Source of the DNA: WHSP01 sp040905505 | GTDB lineage: Bacteria; Gemmatimonadota; Gemmatimonadetes; Longimicrobiales; Longimicrobiaceae | Direction of reading: 5' to 3' | Assembly: GCA_040905505.1 (NCBI GenBank) | Contig: JBBDRL010000047.1 | Coordinates: 1 to 43,845 of the forward strand | DNA length: 43,845 bases | Part shown: positions 12,522 through 21,009 of the stretch, piece by piece | How positions within the stretch are numbered: the stretch's first letter is position 1 | Layout: every line of letters starts with the position of its first letter | Notes under the pieces: generated by a model | The model's database searches: none | What the model was told of the DNA's origin: nothing | Seen by the model: the letters and a program-made list of their open reading frames with translations, nothing else | Made by a program: the position numbers and the translations under genes

Positions 12522-14057
12522 TTACCTCGCCAGCGCGCGGTACAGGCTCGCGATCCCGATCCAGAAGATCGCGAAAGCGAGGGGCCATGCGAGGATCCGC
12601 GGGCTCACGAAACCCGCCGCCGCGATCAGGATCAGCACGAGCGCGATCGCCAGGATCCAGGCGGTGTCTTCGCGGCCCACGTGCCGCTGCCCGATAAGCG
12701 CACGGCCGAGCACGATGCTCGCCCGCGAGATCCGGTTGACGATACGGCCGACCCTGCTGCCACGGCGAGCGCGTCGCCGGGCTTCCCGCGCCGCCACCAC
12801 GTCGGGAGTGGGCGTTCCGCCATCCCTCTCACGGACAGCCTTCCGGCTCAGCGAACGCCGCCCGAGCGCGGCGCCGGGTGGCGGCAAGGTGATCTCCACG
12901 GCCGAAGCGAGGTCCCTGAGAAAGAGCTCTTCCATCCGCTCCGCTACCGAACGATCCAGAATCGCGAGGTCGAGCTCCCAGTTGGACAGCAGGCTCGCCA
13001 GATTCAGATTGCTCGAGCCGATACGCGTCCAGACCCCATCGGCCACCGCCGTTTTCGCATGGATCATCGGTCCCTCCCATTCGAACAGCCGGACCCCCGC
13101 CTCCAGGAGCGGGCGGTATCCGGCCCGGGAGAAGCCCCCGATTACCGGCCAGTTGTTGTACGCAGGCACGAGGATCCGCACATCCACGTCATCCCGGGCC
13201 GCGGCCGCGAGTGCCTCCGTCATGGCAGGGGGCGTGACGAAATAAGGATCGGTGATCCATAGCCGCTTCTCCACGCCGACCGCCACGAACTGGGAGAGCC
13301 GGTAAATTCGCGACCGGCCCGGTTCGCCCTCCACGACACGGACCGATACGTCACCCGTGTGAGGCGCCTGGTGTGGGTCGGGGATCTCGTCTAGCGGGAG
13401 CATCGCGCCCGCCTCTCGCCAGGAGCGGGCGAAGGCACGGTCGATGACAGCTGCCGCCGGCCCGGTCACCTCCACTCCGGTGTCCCGCCACGGCGGCACC
13501 CCCGCTGTCGGGTCTCCCACCCACTCGTCACCGATGCACATGCCGGCTACGGAGGCGTAGCGGCCATCGACGGTGACCACCTTCCGGTGGTCGCGCCGGA
13601 AGAGCCGCAGCGGTTGCGTGACCCGCGGCGGCGCGAAGGCCCGAACCTCCGCCCCGGCGGCGCGCAGCGGCCGCCAGAAGCTCGCCGGCGTCGCCCAGCA
13701 GCCTACCCAGTCGTACAGCAGCCGAACACGTACTCCCTCGCGCGCGCGCGCCGCCAGGAGGTCCCGGAACAGTCGCCCCATCCGATCGTTGCGGATGATG
13801 TAGTTCTCCAGATGGATCCATTGGCGTGCCTCCTCCACCGCGCCGATCCACGCGTCGAAGGCGGCGGGGCTGTCGGGAAGGATTCGAGCCGTATTCCCCC
13901 GAACGAGCTCGGCATCCGAAGCGCGCACCATCGCCCGCTCCGCCTGTCGAACCAGGGCGCGCGCCAGGCCCAGGGATCCTCCCGCAGCGGCGCGTTCGGG
14001 CGGTCCGCGGGCGATCGGCGGGGCCTCCTCTCCTGGCCCGCTCATCGGCGGTGACAT
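12522..14057 (-). CDS. Phospholipase D family protein, cardiolipin synthase-like
   Basis: PLD-superfamily enzyme of 511 residues with two HKD motifs: HRKVVTVD (H157) and HAKTAVAD (H333). The nearest function is cardiolipin synthase, joining two phosphatidylglycerols, at the inner membrane. Usual bacterial Cls proteins have transmembrane helices at the N-terminus; here the N-terminus is polar and a pair of helices sits at the C-terminus (about 463-508), after an Arg-rich linker. It is the third gene of a run with a phosphatase and fructosamine kinase, 26 bp after the kinase. No strong ribosome site marks the start; the second ATG four codons in is an alternative. Confidence 0.88.
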   Translation of the reverse strand: MSPPMSGPGEEAPPIARGPPERAAAGGSLGLARALVRQAERAMVRASDAELVRGNTARILPDSPAAFDAWIGAVEEARQWIHLENYIIRNDRMGRLFRDLLAARAREGVRVRLLYDWVGCWATPASFWRPLRAAGAEVRAFAPPRVTQPLRLFRRDHRKVVTVDGRYASVAGMCIGDEWVGDPTAGVPPWRDTGVEVTGPAAAVIDRAFARSWREAGAMLPLDEIPDPHQAPHTGDVSVRVVEGEPGRSRIYRLSQFVAVGVEKRLWITDPYFVTPPAMTEALAAAARDDVDVRILVPAYNNWPVIGGFSRAGYRPLLEAGVRLFEWEGPMIHAKTAVADGVWTRIGSSNLNLASLLSNWELDLAILDRSVAERMEELFLRDLASAVEITLPPPGAALGRRSLSRKAVRERDGGTPTPDVVAAREARRRARRGSRVGRIVNRISRASIVLGRALIGQRHVGREDTAWILAIALVLILIAAAGFVSPRILAWPLAFAIFWIGIASLYRALAR

Positions 14058-14083
14058 TCCGGGTACTGCAAAAGGATGCGCAT

Positions 14084-14956
14084 CTAGACCGCGGTCAGCG
14101 CGAGTCGAAGCGTCTCATGAGTCCTGGACACGTAGCCGGCTCCGAACAGGTTCACGTGGACGAGCAGGTAATAGAGTTGGTACACGCGCTTCCGATGTTC
14201 GTATCCGGGTCGCAGAGGCCAGGCTTGAGAGTAGGCACTGTAGAACGCTCCGTCGAACCCGCCGAACAGCTCGGTCATGGCGAGGTCGACTTCACGGTGT
14301 CCCCAGTAGCAGGCCGGGTCCACCACCCCGGGCCCGTCAGGGGTCACCACGACGTTTCCGCTCCACAGGTCGCCGTGCAGGAGGGACGGCCCCTCCTCGT
14401 CGCCGGTGGCCAGCGAGTCGGGCAATGCCTGCATGAGACGGTGCCACTCCTCGCGGCGCGGCAGTTCGCCCCGGCTCCAGGCAAGTTCCAGCTGCGGAAG
14501 CAGACGTCGCTCTAGCCAGAAGCCGGGCCACGACTGCATCGGCGCGTTGTCCTGCGCCAGGGAACCGATGAAGCCGTCGCGCTCCCATCCGAATGCGTTC
14601 CGGCGTTCCTGGTGCAGCCGCGCAAGCGCGGCACCCAGCTTCCCGCCGTGATCGCCCGAGCCGGGACCGGTCTCGAGCCACTCGAGCGCCAGCCAGCTCC
14701 AGGACTCGGCCTCCTCGCAGGCGAGCACCTCCGGAACGCGCAGGCCCGAACTCACAGCTCCGAGAAGTTTCAGACCTTCGGACTCGACCGTGAAGAAGCC
14801 GCGAGGGGCCGCTCTCTCGAATTTGAGAAACGCGGTTTTCTCATCGAGATCGATCCGACACGCCTCGCTGATGCTCCCACCGCCGACCGGCGCTACCCGA
14901 CTAATTCGACCCAGCTCTTCCTCGACCGCAGCCCGAAGATCAGGGGGGATGGTCAC
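14084..14956 (-). CDS. Fructosamine kinase family protein
   Basis: Fructosamine-3-kinase-like enzyme, 290 residues. The family phosphorylates ketoamines formed when sugars glycate protein amines, which makes the adduct unstable and repairs the protein. The aminoglycoside phosphotransferase fold is shown by HGDLWSGN near residue 195 (catalytic Asp) and by VDPACYWGHREVDLAM (metal-binding Asp, fructosamine-kinase type). The GTG start overlaps the stop of the phosphatase gene as GTGA, so the two are coupled. The same gene pair, kinase and low-molecular-weight phosphatase, occurs together in many bacteria, which supports a joint protein-repair role (established association, recalled). Confidence 0.92.
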   Translation of the reverse strand: MTIPPDLRAAVEEELGRISRVAPVGGGSISEACRIDLDEKTAFLKFERAAPRGFFTVESEGLKLLGAVSSGLRVPEVLACEEAESWSWLALEWLETGPGSGDHGGKLGAALARLHQERRNAFGWERDGFIGSLAQDNAPMQSWPGFWLERRLLPQLELAWSRGELPRREEWHRLMQALPDSLATGDEEGPSLLHGDLWSGNVVVTPDGPGVVDPACYWGHREVDLAMTELFGGFDGAFYSAYSQAWPLRPGYEHRKRVYQLYYLLVHVNLFGAGYVSRTHETLRLALTAV

Positions 14957-15441
14957 GCCGCCGATTCCGCTAGAAGTCGATCGAGCAGCGCCCGGCAGGA
15001 GCGCTCCACCATGTCATGCACGTCCTCGAAACCGGTAGCGCCGCCGTAGTAGGGATCCGGGACGTCGCCTCCCCCGCCCTCCTCATCCCAATCACGGAGC
15101 AGGTGAATACGGGCCGTGCCGTTCGCACGCTCGTTGAGCTGCTCGACCTTCGCCAGGTTCTGTCGGTCCATGACGATCACGTAATCGAACCTGTGCAGGT
15201 CGGCCGGTTCCATCTGCCGGCCCGCCCCGGTCACCTCGACGCCGCGCGCGCGGGCCGTAGCCACGCTGCGAACGTCGGGCGGTGCGCCGACGTGGTAGCC
15301 GGACGTCCCCGCGGAATCGATCTCGAAGCGATCTTCCTCGCCACGATCTCGGACGAGATGCCGGAATACGGACTCCGCCAACGGCGATCGACAGATGTTA
15401 CCCAGGCACACGAACAGTACACCCACTCGGTTGTCAGGCAT
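14953..15441 (-). CDS. Low molecular weight protein-tyrosine-phosphatase
   Basis: Cytoplasmic acid phosphatase of the LMW-PTP family, 162 residues. The P-loop is CLGNICRS (nucleophile C12, R18) right after a beta strand, as expected, and the general acid Asp is in DPYYGG near residue 127. ATG 15441 is preferred because AGGTGG lies just upstream and the protein then begins at the family N-terminus; the reading frame stays open 50 codons further upstream without homology. It leads a run with fructosamine kinase and phospholipase D. In that context a sugar-phosphate or phosphoprotein substrate is possible, since some LMW-PTPs have been linked to deglycation. Confidence 0.93.
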   Translation of the reverse strand: MPDNRVGVLFVCLGNICRSPLAESVFRHLVRDRGEEDRFEIDSAGTSGYHVGAPPDVRSVATARARGVEVTGAGRQMEPADLHRFDYVIVMDRQNLAKVEQLNERANGTARIHLLRDWDEEGGGGDVPDPYYGGATGFEDVHDMVERSCRALLDRLLAESAA

Positions 15442-15758
15442 CCACACCACCTGCGATGAAGAGAGACCAGTGATGGCAACAGAACTTCGGCAGTGCCCCG
15501 GCGCAAAGCGCGGGCCGCCGGATGGAGAAATGGAGTTACGATGGGGGAAACGCAAGATACCCGGCCTGCACGCGCAGTCGGGGTCACACACTGCAGGGAC
15601 GAACCCGCCACGGGCGGGAGCTGCAGGTGAATCGTCGAATTGGCGTCAAACCGGCGGGTCGCGGCGCTCCGGTCACTTGGAGCACGACGCGCTTTTCAGG
15701 GTGGGCTTGCTTCGGCTGTCCTGCAGGCCGGGCTACTCGCCCGGCGGGATGTCGATGA
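15442..15758. other. Gene-free stretch upstream of the phosphatase operon
   Basis: No convincing coding sequence is seen on either strand. It should hold the promoter for the minus-strand phosphatase operon, but no clear -35/-10 pair stands out. GC-rich inverted segments such as CCCGCCACGGGCGGG (about 15606-15620) are present. Confidence 0.4.
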
Positions 15759-16010
15759 TCAGACGAAGGCCTCTTCGCGGTCCCATACACCGACTTCCAT
15801 TGGGATCCCGCGCCTCTTGAGCTGAGCCGGCTTCGGCACCGGCGCCTTGAGCACCAGCCTCACGAGCGCGCTCGTTCGGACCCATGAGCCCTGCCGCCAC
15901 TCCTCGGCCCATGCCTCATCCGTCTCCCGTACGTAGACGAGGCGACAGATGCGGTCGTCCAGACAACGCGGTCCAACCAGGATCTGCGGAGCAGTCGACT
16001 TTGCCGACAT
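15759..16010 (-). CDS. Hypothetical protein, 83 residues
   Basis: Not recognised. It begins at an ATG with AAGGA about ten bases upstream and encodes a basic, soluble protein with segments RCLDDRICRLVYVRETDEAW and EEWRQGSWVRTSALVRLVL. The mix of residues looks protein-like rather than frame noise, and no better frame overlaps it. No signal peptide or membrane helix is visible. It is isolated between the phosphatase operon and another small gene. A chance reading frame cannot be excluded. Confidence 0.45.
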   Translation of the reverse strand: MSAKSTAPQILVGPRCLDDRICRLVYVRETDEAWAEEWRQGSWVRTSALVRLVLKAPVPKPAQLKRRGIPMEVGVWDREEAFV

Positions 16011-16162
16011 CGAACACCATCCTTTCAGTGGCCACGGTCACTCCCGAATACCCCCCGCAGGGTAGCCCTGGCGAGAGTTTCGCTTCTACATATCGTTTCG
16101 GCACTTAGCGCCGAAAACTTCACTGCCCGGCCGGTTTGGAGCGCCTCGACGGGCACGGGAAA

Positions 16163-16468
16163 TCACAGGGGAGTTCGAAGGTTGTATTCGAGCGCCGCGT
16201 CGTCCAGAATCCGCTCGGCGATCCGCTTGCAGCCGCTACCGACTCCGTCGGAGCAGACCAAAGCCACATATCGGCTCCAGTTACGGCCGTCTTCCGCCAC
16301 TTCCGAAAGGCCCCGAATCGGACCGACGAAGCGGCAGGCATGGCAGTGGCCGTAGCCTTCGAGTCTCTGATTCAGCAGCCGCAGGAGCCGCTCCGGGCTG
16401 ACCTGCTTCCGCTTGATGGGGCGCCGCGTGTTCCCGTCGCCGCCATCCGCATCTCGCGGCGAGCTCAT
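16163..16468 (-). CDS. Hypothetical protein with four cysteines, 101 residues
   Basis: Not recognised as a named family. A basic N-terminus (KRKQVSPERLLRLLNQRL) precedes a Cys-rich part: HCHACRFVG (C42, C45) and VCSDGVGSGC (C72, C80), a spacing that could bind zinc. The segment between (RGLSEVAEDGRNWSRYVAL) looks well structured. ATG is supported by GGAG about seven bases upstream. It lies between a smaller hypothetical gene and aspartate kinase, all on the minus strand. A DNA- or RNA-binding role would be a guess. Confidence 0.6.
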   Translation of the reverse strand: MSSPRDADGGDGNTRRPIKRKQVSPERLLRLLNQRLEGYGHCHACRFVGPIRGLSEVAEDGRNWSRYVALVCSDGVGSGCKRIAERILDDAALEYNLRTPL

Positions 16469-16625
16469 CGGATTCTCCGGGAGAGCGCCCCGTGACGGGC
16501 GCGGGGGGCAGTCGCGCTGCGCTGAGAGACCGAAAAGCCTCTCGGATGAAGGTGGAAAAAGTCGAGGTCCGGCGTGGATACCGCAACTATGATATGCCTT
16601 TGCCGCTTCCGCAAGGGTTTTGTAT

Positions 16626-17990
16626 TCATTCGTTATTCGAGAAAAATGTGGCGTGCAGCCGGGTCACTGCCGCCTCGACCTCTCCTTCGCCGACAACGAA
16701 GGTCAGGTTGATGCTCGACGCGCCCTGGGAGATGAGCACGACATTGATCTCGCGTATCGTGCTGAAAACGCGCGCGGCGATGCCCGGCATGCTCCCGATC
16801 CCCTCGCCCACCACGCAGACGATCGCGTGGCCATGGGAGATCCGGACGCTGCCCAGCGCCTCGAGGTCCTCGACAATCGCCGGGAGACGACGGGTCTCCT
16901 CGATGGAAAGGGATACGCTCACCTCTGACGTCGTGACGATGTCGACCCCGGTGCGGTGGCGCTCGAAGACCTCGAAGAGGGCGCGCAGAAAGCCGTAGGC
17001 CCCGAGCATTCGGGTGGACGTCACCTGAACGAGACTTATGCCCGGCTTGTGGGCAATCGCCTTGACGCCGGCCGTGCTCCGCTCGGACTCGCCGGTAATG
17101 AGCGTTCCGGCCAGCTCGGGGCGTCGGGAGTTGCAGATCCGCACCGGGATCGCGGTTTCGACCGCCGGCTGGATCGTCTTCGGGTGCAGAACCTTGGCGC
17201 CGAAGAACGCGAGCTCGGCCGCCTCGGCGTAGGAGAGTCGCGAGAGCGGCCGGGCTCCGGGCACGACGCGAGGGTCGGCGGTGAGGAAGCCGGTGACATC
17301 GGTCCAGATCTGGATCTCGGAGGCGTCGAGCGCAGCGCCGAAAATCGCAGCCGAGTAGTCCGACCCTCCCCTTCCAAGGGTCGTCGTGGCGCCGCTTTCG
17401 GCCGACGCGATGAAGCCGCCGAGCACGGGGACGACGCCGTCGGCCAGCAAAGGAAGGAGCGCCGTCCGGGTGCAGTCGCGGGTCAGCGGCGGAATCGGGA
17501 CCGATTGGGTGTGCTCATCCGTCGTCCGGATGCAGGTACGTGAATCGATCATCCGTGAAGCAACGCCCCGCGCCCGGAGTACGGCCGAGACCAGAGTGGA
17601 GGAGAGCCGCTCACCGTATGAGACGATCTCGTCCTGGAGCGGCAACCGAGTCCCCGGATGATCGGCGACGATACGCAGCAACTTGTGGAGTTCGTGCCGC
17701 GCGTCGCGGACCGCGTCCTCGATGCCGGTCTGCTCGGGCGGGCTGAGAGTATCGGCTGCGATCGAAACGTGCCGGGTCAACTGTTCGTCCAGCCATTCCG
17801 TTCCCTCCTCGGGACTGCCCGCTGAAGCCCGGGCGACACTCTGCAGTAGCGCATCGGTGACTCCTCGTAGCGCCGAGACGACCACCACCGGTCTCGCTCC
17901 GAGCCGTTCCTGCACGATCGCCGCAAGGCGCTCCATCGCCGCGGTATCCTCCACAGACGTCCCGCCGAACTTCATGATCATCGGACCCAT
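16626..17990 (-). CDS. lysC: Aspartate kinase (LysC III type)
   Basis: First enzyme of the aspartate family pathway, making aspartyl phosphate for lysine, threonine and methionine; 454 residues. The kinase domain opens with KFGGTS (7-12), and has GRGGSDYSAA and TDVTGFLTADPRVVPGA near 205-245. Two ACT domains follow (about 300-450), with VQVTSTRMLGAYGFLRALFE and VDIVTTSEVSVSLSIE. These resemble the lysine-binding part of the monofunctional E. coli LysC type, so feedback by lysine is likely. No homoserine dehydrogenase domain is fused. It stands alone on the minus strand, divergent from the trypsin-like protease. Confidence 0.95.
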   Translation of the reverse strand: MGPMIMKFGGTSVEDTAAMERLAAIVQERLGARPVVVVSALRGVTDALLQSVARASAGSPEEGTEWLDEQLTRHVSIAADTLSPPEQTGIEDAVRDARHELHKLLRIVADHPGTRLPLQDEIVSYGERLSSTLVSAVLRARGVASRMIDSRTCIRTTDEHTQSVPIPPLTRDCTRTALLPLLADGVVPVLGGFIASAESGATTTLGRGGSDYSAAIFGAALDASEIQIWTDVTGFLTADPRVVPGARPLSRLSYAEAAELAFFGAKVLHPKTIQPAVETAIPVRICNSRRPELAGTLITGESERSTAGVKAIAHKPGISLVQVTSTRMLGAYGFLRALFEVFERHRTGVDIVTTSEVSVSLSIEETRRLPAIVEDLEALGSVRISHGHAIVCVVGEGIGSMPGIAARVFSTIREINVVLISQGASSINLTFVVGEGEVEAAVTRLHATFFSNNE

Positions 17991-18350
17991 CGCATGACCT
18001 ACCTCGCGCCCGCGCCGGCCTGCCGAGGGCCGCCACCGGCGTTCACGAAAGCAGCGCGGAGACGCGCCATCTGGTTGTCGGCAATCGGACTAAAGTAGGA
18101 CACGGCCGCGCGAGCTGGCAAGCGGCCGCCAAAGCCATCGAAAGCCACCCCTCACGAGGCAGTGTCCGGTGGATTCCACCGCCGGAAATATTCCCGATTT
18201 CCCTCCGGACACGCTTCGCCTATCTGTCCTCATAACTCCTTATACAACAACTTCTTAGATGGTATTGCCAGGCATATAGATTGCACGGTGTACGCGCTGG
18301 AGGCACCAGATGCGCTTCTCTGGTACGTCAGCGTAATCGATAGAGGGAAC
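17991..18350. other. Divergent intergenic region, lysC and trypsin-like gene
   Basis: I see no gene here. A reading frame open from 18162 runs into the protease, but its extra N-terminus has no family character. The AT-rich part (18236-18285) is the likely promoter zone for the plus-strand gene. Confidence 0.4.
18252..18280 (+). promoter_or_regulatory. Possible promoter of the trypsin-like gene
   Basis: TATAGA (18275-18280) is a good -10, seventeen bases after a weak -35 (TTCTTA, 18252-18257), in a locally AT-rich patch about 70 bp before the ATG. Confidence 0.3.
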
Positions 18351-19226
18351 ATGAAAAACATGCTCGTCGCGCTACTTCTGGCGGGCGCCGCCGCTGGATC
18401 GACGACTGCCGTCGCAGCACAGGGCGCGGCGGACGCCGTCGAAGTGCAGTTCAGTGAGATCGCGGAGAGCGTGATTCGCATCCGCACGATCGCGAACCTG
18501 GAGTACGAAGAGACCGATCCCCGCACCGGTGCGATCAGTACCGCGACCCGCCCGTATTCGGTCGACGGGAGCGGAGTCATAGTGGGAACCCTGGAGATCG
18601 GCGGCCGGACGGAGTACCTGATCCTGACCAATCACCACGTCGCCGACGCCAGCAACTACGTCCTCGAGGATGGCGGATATCTCAGGGTGAATCCGACCAA
18701 CACCATGGCGGTTCCGAGCGTCGAGGAGACGTCATATCTGGTCGACGACCCGGGCGACGAATCATCAGAGGACGACATCCGGCTCATCGAGCTCGTACGG
18801 CTCGTCCGAGGCGACATGACGCTCATGCGTACCGACGGTGCCGATCGAAAACTGCCGTTCTTTGGAGGGGCGATCGGGTATCGGCCCGACGAGATCGGCG
18901 CGGGCGCGCCGATCATCACGAGCGGGTTTCCATTGGGCGGCAAGAAGCTCGTCGCGGAGGGAACGATCGCCGAGACCGATCACCTGCATGAGCTGGGACT
19001 TCCACACCACGACTTCATCGTGGATGTGCCCGTCGCGCCGGGCCAGAGCGGCGGGCCCATCTTCCTCGTCGAAGGTGATCCGGCGGTCGGAGAGGCGGTC
19101 TCGTTCCGGCTGATCGGGCTGGTCCACGCCAAGGACCGCGAGCGCAACTATGCGGTTCCGTACGCCCTCTGGACCGAAGCGCTGGACGAGTTCCCCGGCG
19201 TGCTCGTACAGAGGCTTCGTCGATAG
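18351..19226 (+). CDS. Secreted trypsin-like serine protease
   Basis: S1-family (HtrA-like fold) protease of 291 residues with a cleavable signal peptide ending near AVAAQG (about 24), so it should act in the periplasm or outside. The triad is visible: H96 in TNHHV, D155 in GDMTLM and S233 in GQSGGP. There is no PDZ domain, unlike DegP/DegQ. An acidic insert (DDPGDESSEDD, 132-142) precedes the Asp strand. ATG 18351 is supported by AGAGGG five bases upstream and by the signal peptide. It ends four bases before an assembly gap, so its downstream neighbour is unknown. Confidence 0.9.
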   Translation: MKNMLVALLLAGAAAGSTTAVAAQGAADAVEVQFSEIAESVIRIRTIANLEYEETDPRTGAISTATRPYSVDGSGVIVGTLEIGGRTEYLILTNHHVADASNYVLEDGGYLRVNPTNTMAVPSVEETSYLVDDPGDESSEDDIRLIELVRLVRGDMTLMRTDGADRKLPFFGGAIGYRPDEIGAGAPIITSGFPLGGKKLVAEGTIAETDHLHELGLPHHDFIVDVPVAPGQSGGPIFLVEGDPAVGEAVSFRLIGLVHAKDRERNYAVPYALWTEALDEFPGVLVQRLRR

Positions 19227-19230
19227 CGGA

Positions 19231-19330
19231 NNNNNNNNNNNNNNNNNNNNNNNNNNNNNNNNNNNNNNNNNNNNNNNNNNNNNNNNNNNNNNNNNNNNNN
19301 NNNNNNNNNNNNNNNNNNNNNNNNNNNNNN
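19231..19330. other. Assembly gap, 100 N
   Basis: Exactly 100 ambiguous bases, the usual placeholder for a scaffold join of unknown size. The 3' end of the cysteine synthase gene lies in it. Gene order across this point rests on the scaffolding and not on sequence. Confidence 0.99.
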
Positions 19331-20245
19331 GTCGCCGTCGGTCTCAGGTGAGAAGAGGGAAGTCGTCAAATAGCGCGCGCCGCTGTCCGGAGCGACCGTC
19401 ACGACGCGCTTGCCGGGGCCGAGTTCACGGGCAATCTGGAGCGCCGCCCACGCCATCCCGCCGCTACTCATCCCGACGAAGAGGCCCTCTTCACGGGCCA
19501 GCCTACGGGCCAGTGGGAATGCGTCCTCCTCCCAGACCTTCGTGACGCGATCGATGACCGACCGGTCGAGATTGCGGGGCACGAATCCCGGACCCATCCC
19601 CTGGAACTTGTGCTGCCCCCGCGGCTCACCGTGCAGAACGGCCGATCGCGCGGGCTCCACGGCCACGACCTGAACGGCGGGATCCCGCTCCTTCAGATAA
19701 CGCCCGACTCCGGAGATCGTCCCACCCGTTCCCGTGCCGTAGACGAAGGCGTCGATTCGGCCCCCCATGTCGCTCCAGATCTCCGGGCCGGTCGTGGCAT
19801 AGTGGATTTCAGGATTGGCCGGGTTGTCGAACTGATTGGGAAGATAGGCGCCGCTCTCGTGCTGGATTCGCTCGGCCGCTTCGATCGCGGCCAGCATGCG
19901 GCCTTCGGGGTCGGTAAGGACCAGCTCGGCGCCGTAGGCCTCCAGCGTCGTCTTTCTCTCGTCGCTCATCGACGCCGGGAGGCAGAGGATGAGCCGATAG
20001 CCGCGCGCGGCGGCGACCTGGGCGAGTCCGATTCCGGTATTACCCGAGGTCGGCTCGACTACGGTTCCGGCCGGCTCCAGAAGCTCGTTCTTCTCGGCGA
20101 ACGTGAGCATCGCCAGAGCCGTCCTATCCTTGATCGATCCACCGGGATTGAGCCCTTCGACCTTCACCCACACCTCCGCCATACCGGGCTCGACGACCCG
20201 CTCGAGCTGCACGAGTGGCGTGTTGCCGATGAAGGCGTCGATCAA
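19331..20245 (-). CDS. Cysteine synthase family protein (3' end in gap)
   Basis: PLP enzyme that makes cysteine from O-acetylserine (or O-phosphoserine) and sulfide. The first 305 residues are present; only a few C-terminal ones should be missing, because family members have about 300-320. The PLP lysine is K39 in GGSIKDR, the substrate loop is TSGNTG (66-71) and the phosphate loop is GTGTGGTISG near 177. The start is TTG, overlapping the OsmC stop as TTGA with GAGGTGAGC before it; the protein then begins IDAFIGNTPLVQL as expected. CysK, CysM or a cystathionine beta-synthase-like form cannot be separated on this view. Confidence 0.93.
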
Positions 20246-20685
20246 GGGCTCACCTCTGCGGATCCCGGCGGAACCATCTCCACATCCCAACTCAATTGCG
20301 TATCGGGAGCCAGGGAGCTGGCCACCGAGCAGTACTTCTCGAACGAGAGCTCGACGGCTCGCTCCACATGGTGCCGCTCGGATTCCGTCTCGACCCTGAA
20401 TCGGACCTGAACCTCCGTCAGTCGGCGTGGCGGAGACGGCGCGCGCGAGAACTCCAGCCGGACGGTGAGGCTGCGCGCCGGTGTCCTTCGCTTCTCCAGA
20501 ATGTCCACGACGTCGATCGCCGAGCACGTCCCCAGCGAGACCAGCAGAGTATCGACAGGGCTGGGAGCGGCTCGGCGGTCTCCGTCCATGAGCACCGTCG
20601 GCCCGTCGGGGATGCCCCCGCGAAACCGCTTCTCGCCTTCCCAGACCACGTCGATCGGGTACGGCGACCTCAGGCCCTCGGGCAT
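20242..20685 (-). CDS. OsmC/Ohr family protein
   Basis: Peroxiredoxin-like protein of 147 residues. OsmC/Ohr proteins reduce organic hydroperoxides with a pair of cysteines, here C54 (LGTCSAIDVVDILEK) and C119 (KYCSVASSL), both at the family positions. AAAGGAG five bases upstream supports the ATG. Its stop overlaps the start of cysteine synthase (TTGA), so thiol-based peroxide defence and cysteine supply would be made from one transcript. Subtype (OsmC, Ohr or YhfA-like) is not decided; the short N-terminus suggests the YhfA-like group. Confidence 0.9.
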   Translation of the reverse strand: MPEGLRSPYPIDVVWEGEKRFRGGIPDGPTVLMDGDRRAAPSPVDTLLVSLGTCSAIDVVDILEKRRTPARSLTVRLEFSRAPSPPRRLTEVQVRFRVETESERHHVERAVELSFEKYCSVASSLAPDTQLSWDVEMVPPGSAEVSP

Positions 20686-20746
20686 GTCTCTCCTTTCCGA
20701 TTCTCAATCGGGTGAATGGATGGTCGATGCGGCGCGAGCGAGAAGG

Positions 20747-20917
20747 TCATCGATCGCCCGAGCCGGAGTAATTCGCTGCCGCCATGATGCCGATGCCGAT
20801 CAATATCACGACCCCAACGGCGATCCAGATCGTCGGAACGGCCAGTACGTACGCGGCGCCTGCCAGTCCAATGATCAGAATGACAAACCCGAGCAGATAG
20901 GTCTGCGAGGACGTCAT
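20747..20917 (-). CDS. Small two-helix membrane protein, 56 residues
   Basis: Not a named family. Two hydrophobic segments (about 7-24 and 28-47) with a short polar tail (NYSGSGDR). ATG 20917 is chosen because a strong GGGAGGTGGG lies directly upstream; the open frame upstream lacks such a site. It sits between the inositol monophosphatase and OsmC genes on the minus strand. Such two-helix peptides are often envelope stress components, but there is no direct evidence here. Confidence 0.65.
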   Translation of the reverse strand: MTSSQTYLLGFVILIIGLAGAAYVLAVPTIWIAVGVVILIGIGIMAAANYSGSGDR

Positions 20918-21009
20918 GCCCACCTCCCAAGCGAGTTCGGCCGATAGAAAATTCATAAATCTGAGCACTCGGCTCCTCCGCACGACCGATGCCGGGGTCC
21001 GGCTTGCGA

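Noticed and set aside
19148..20707. A single 519-codon frame spanning protease end, N gap, cysteine synthase and OsmC
   Set aside because: The frame is artificial: it crosses 100 N and runs through OsmC in a wrong frame. Cysteine synthase starts at 20245.
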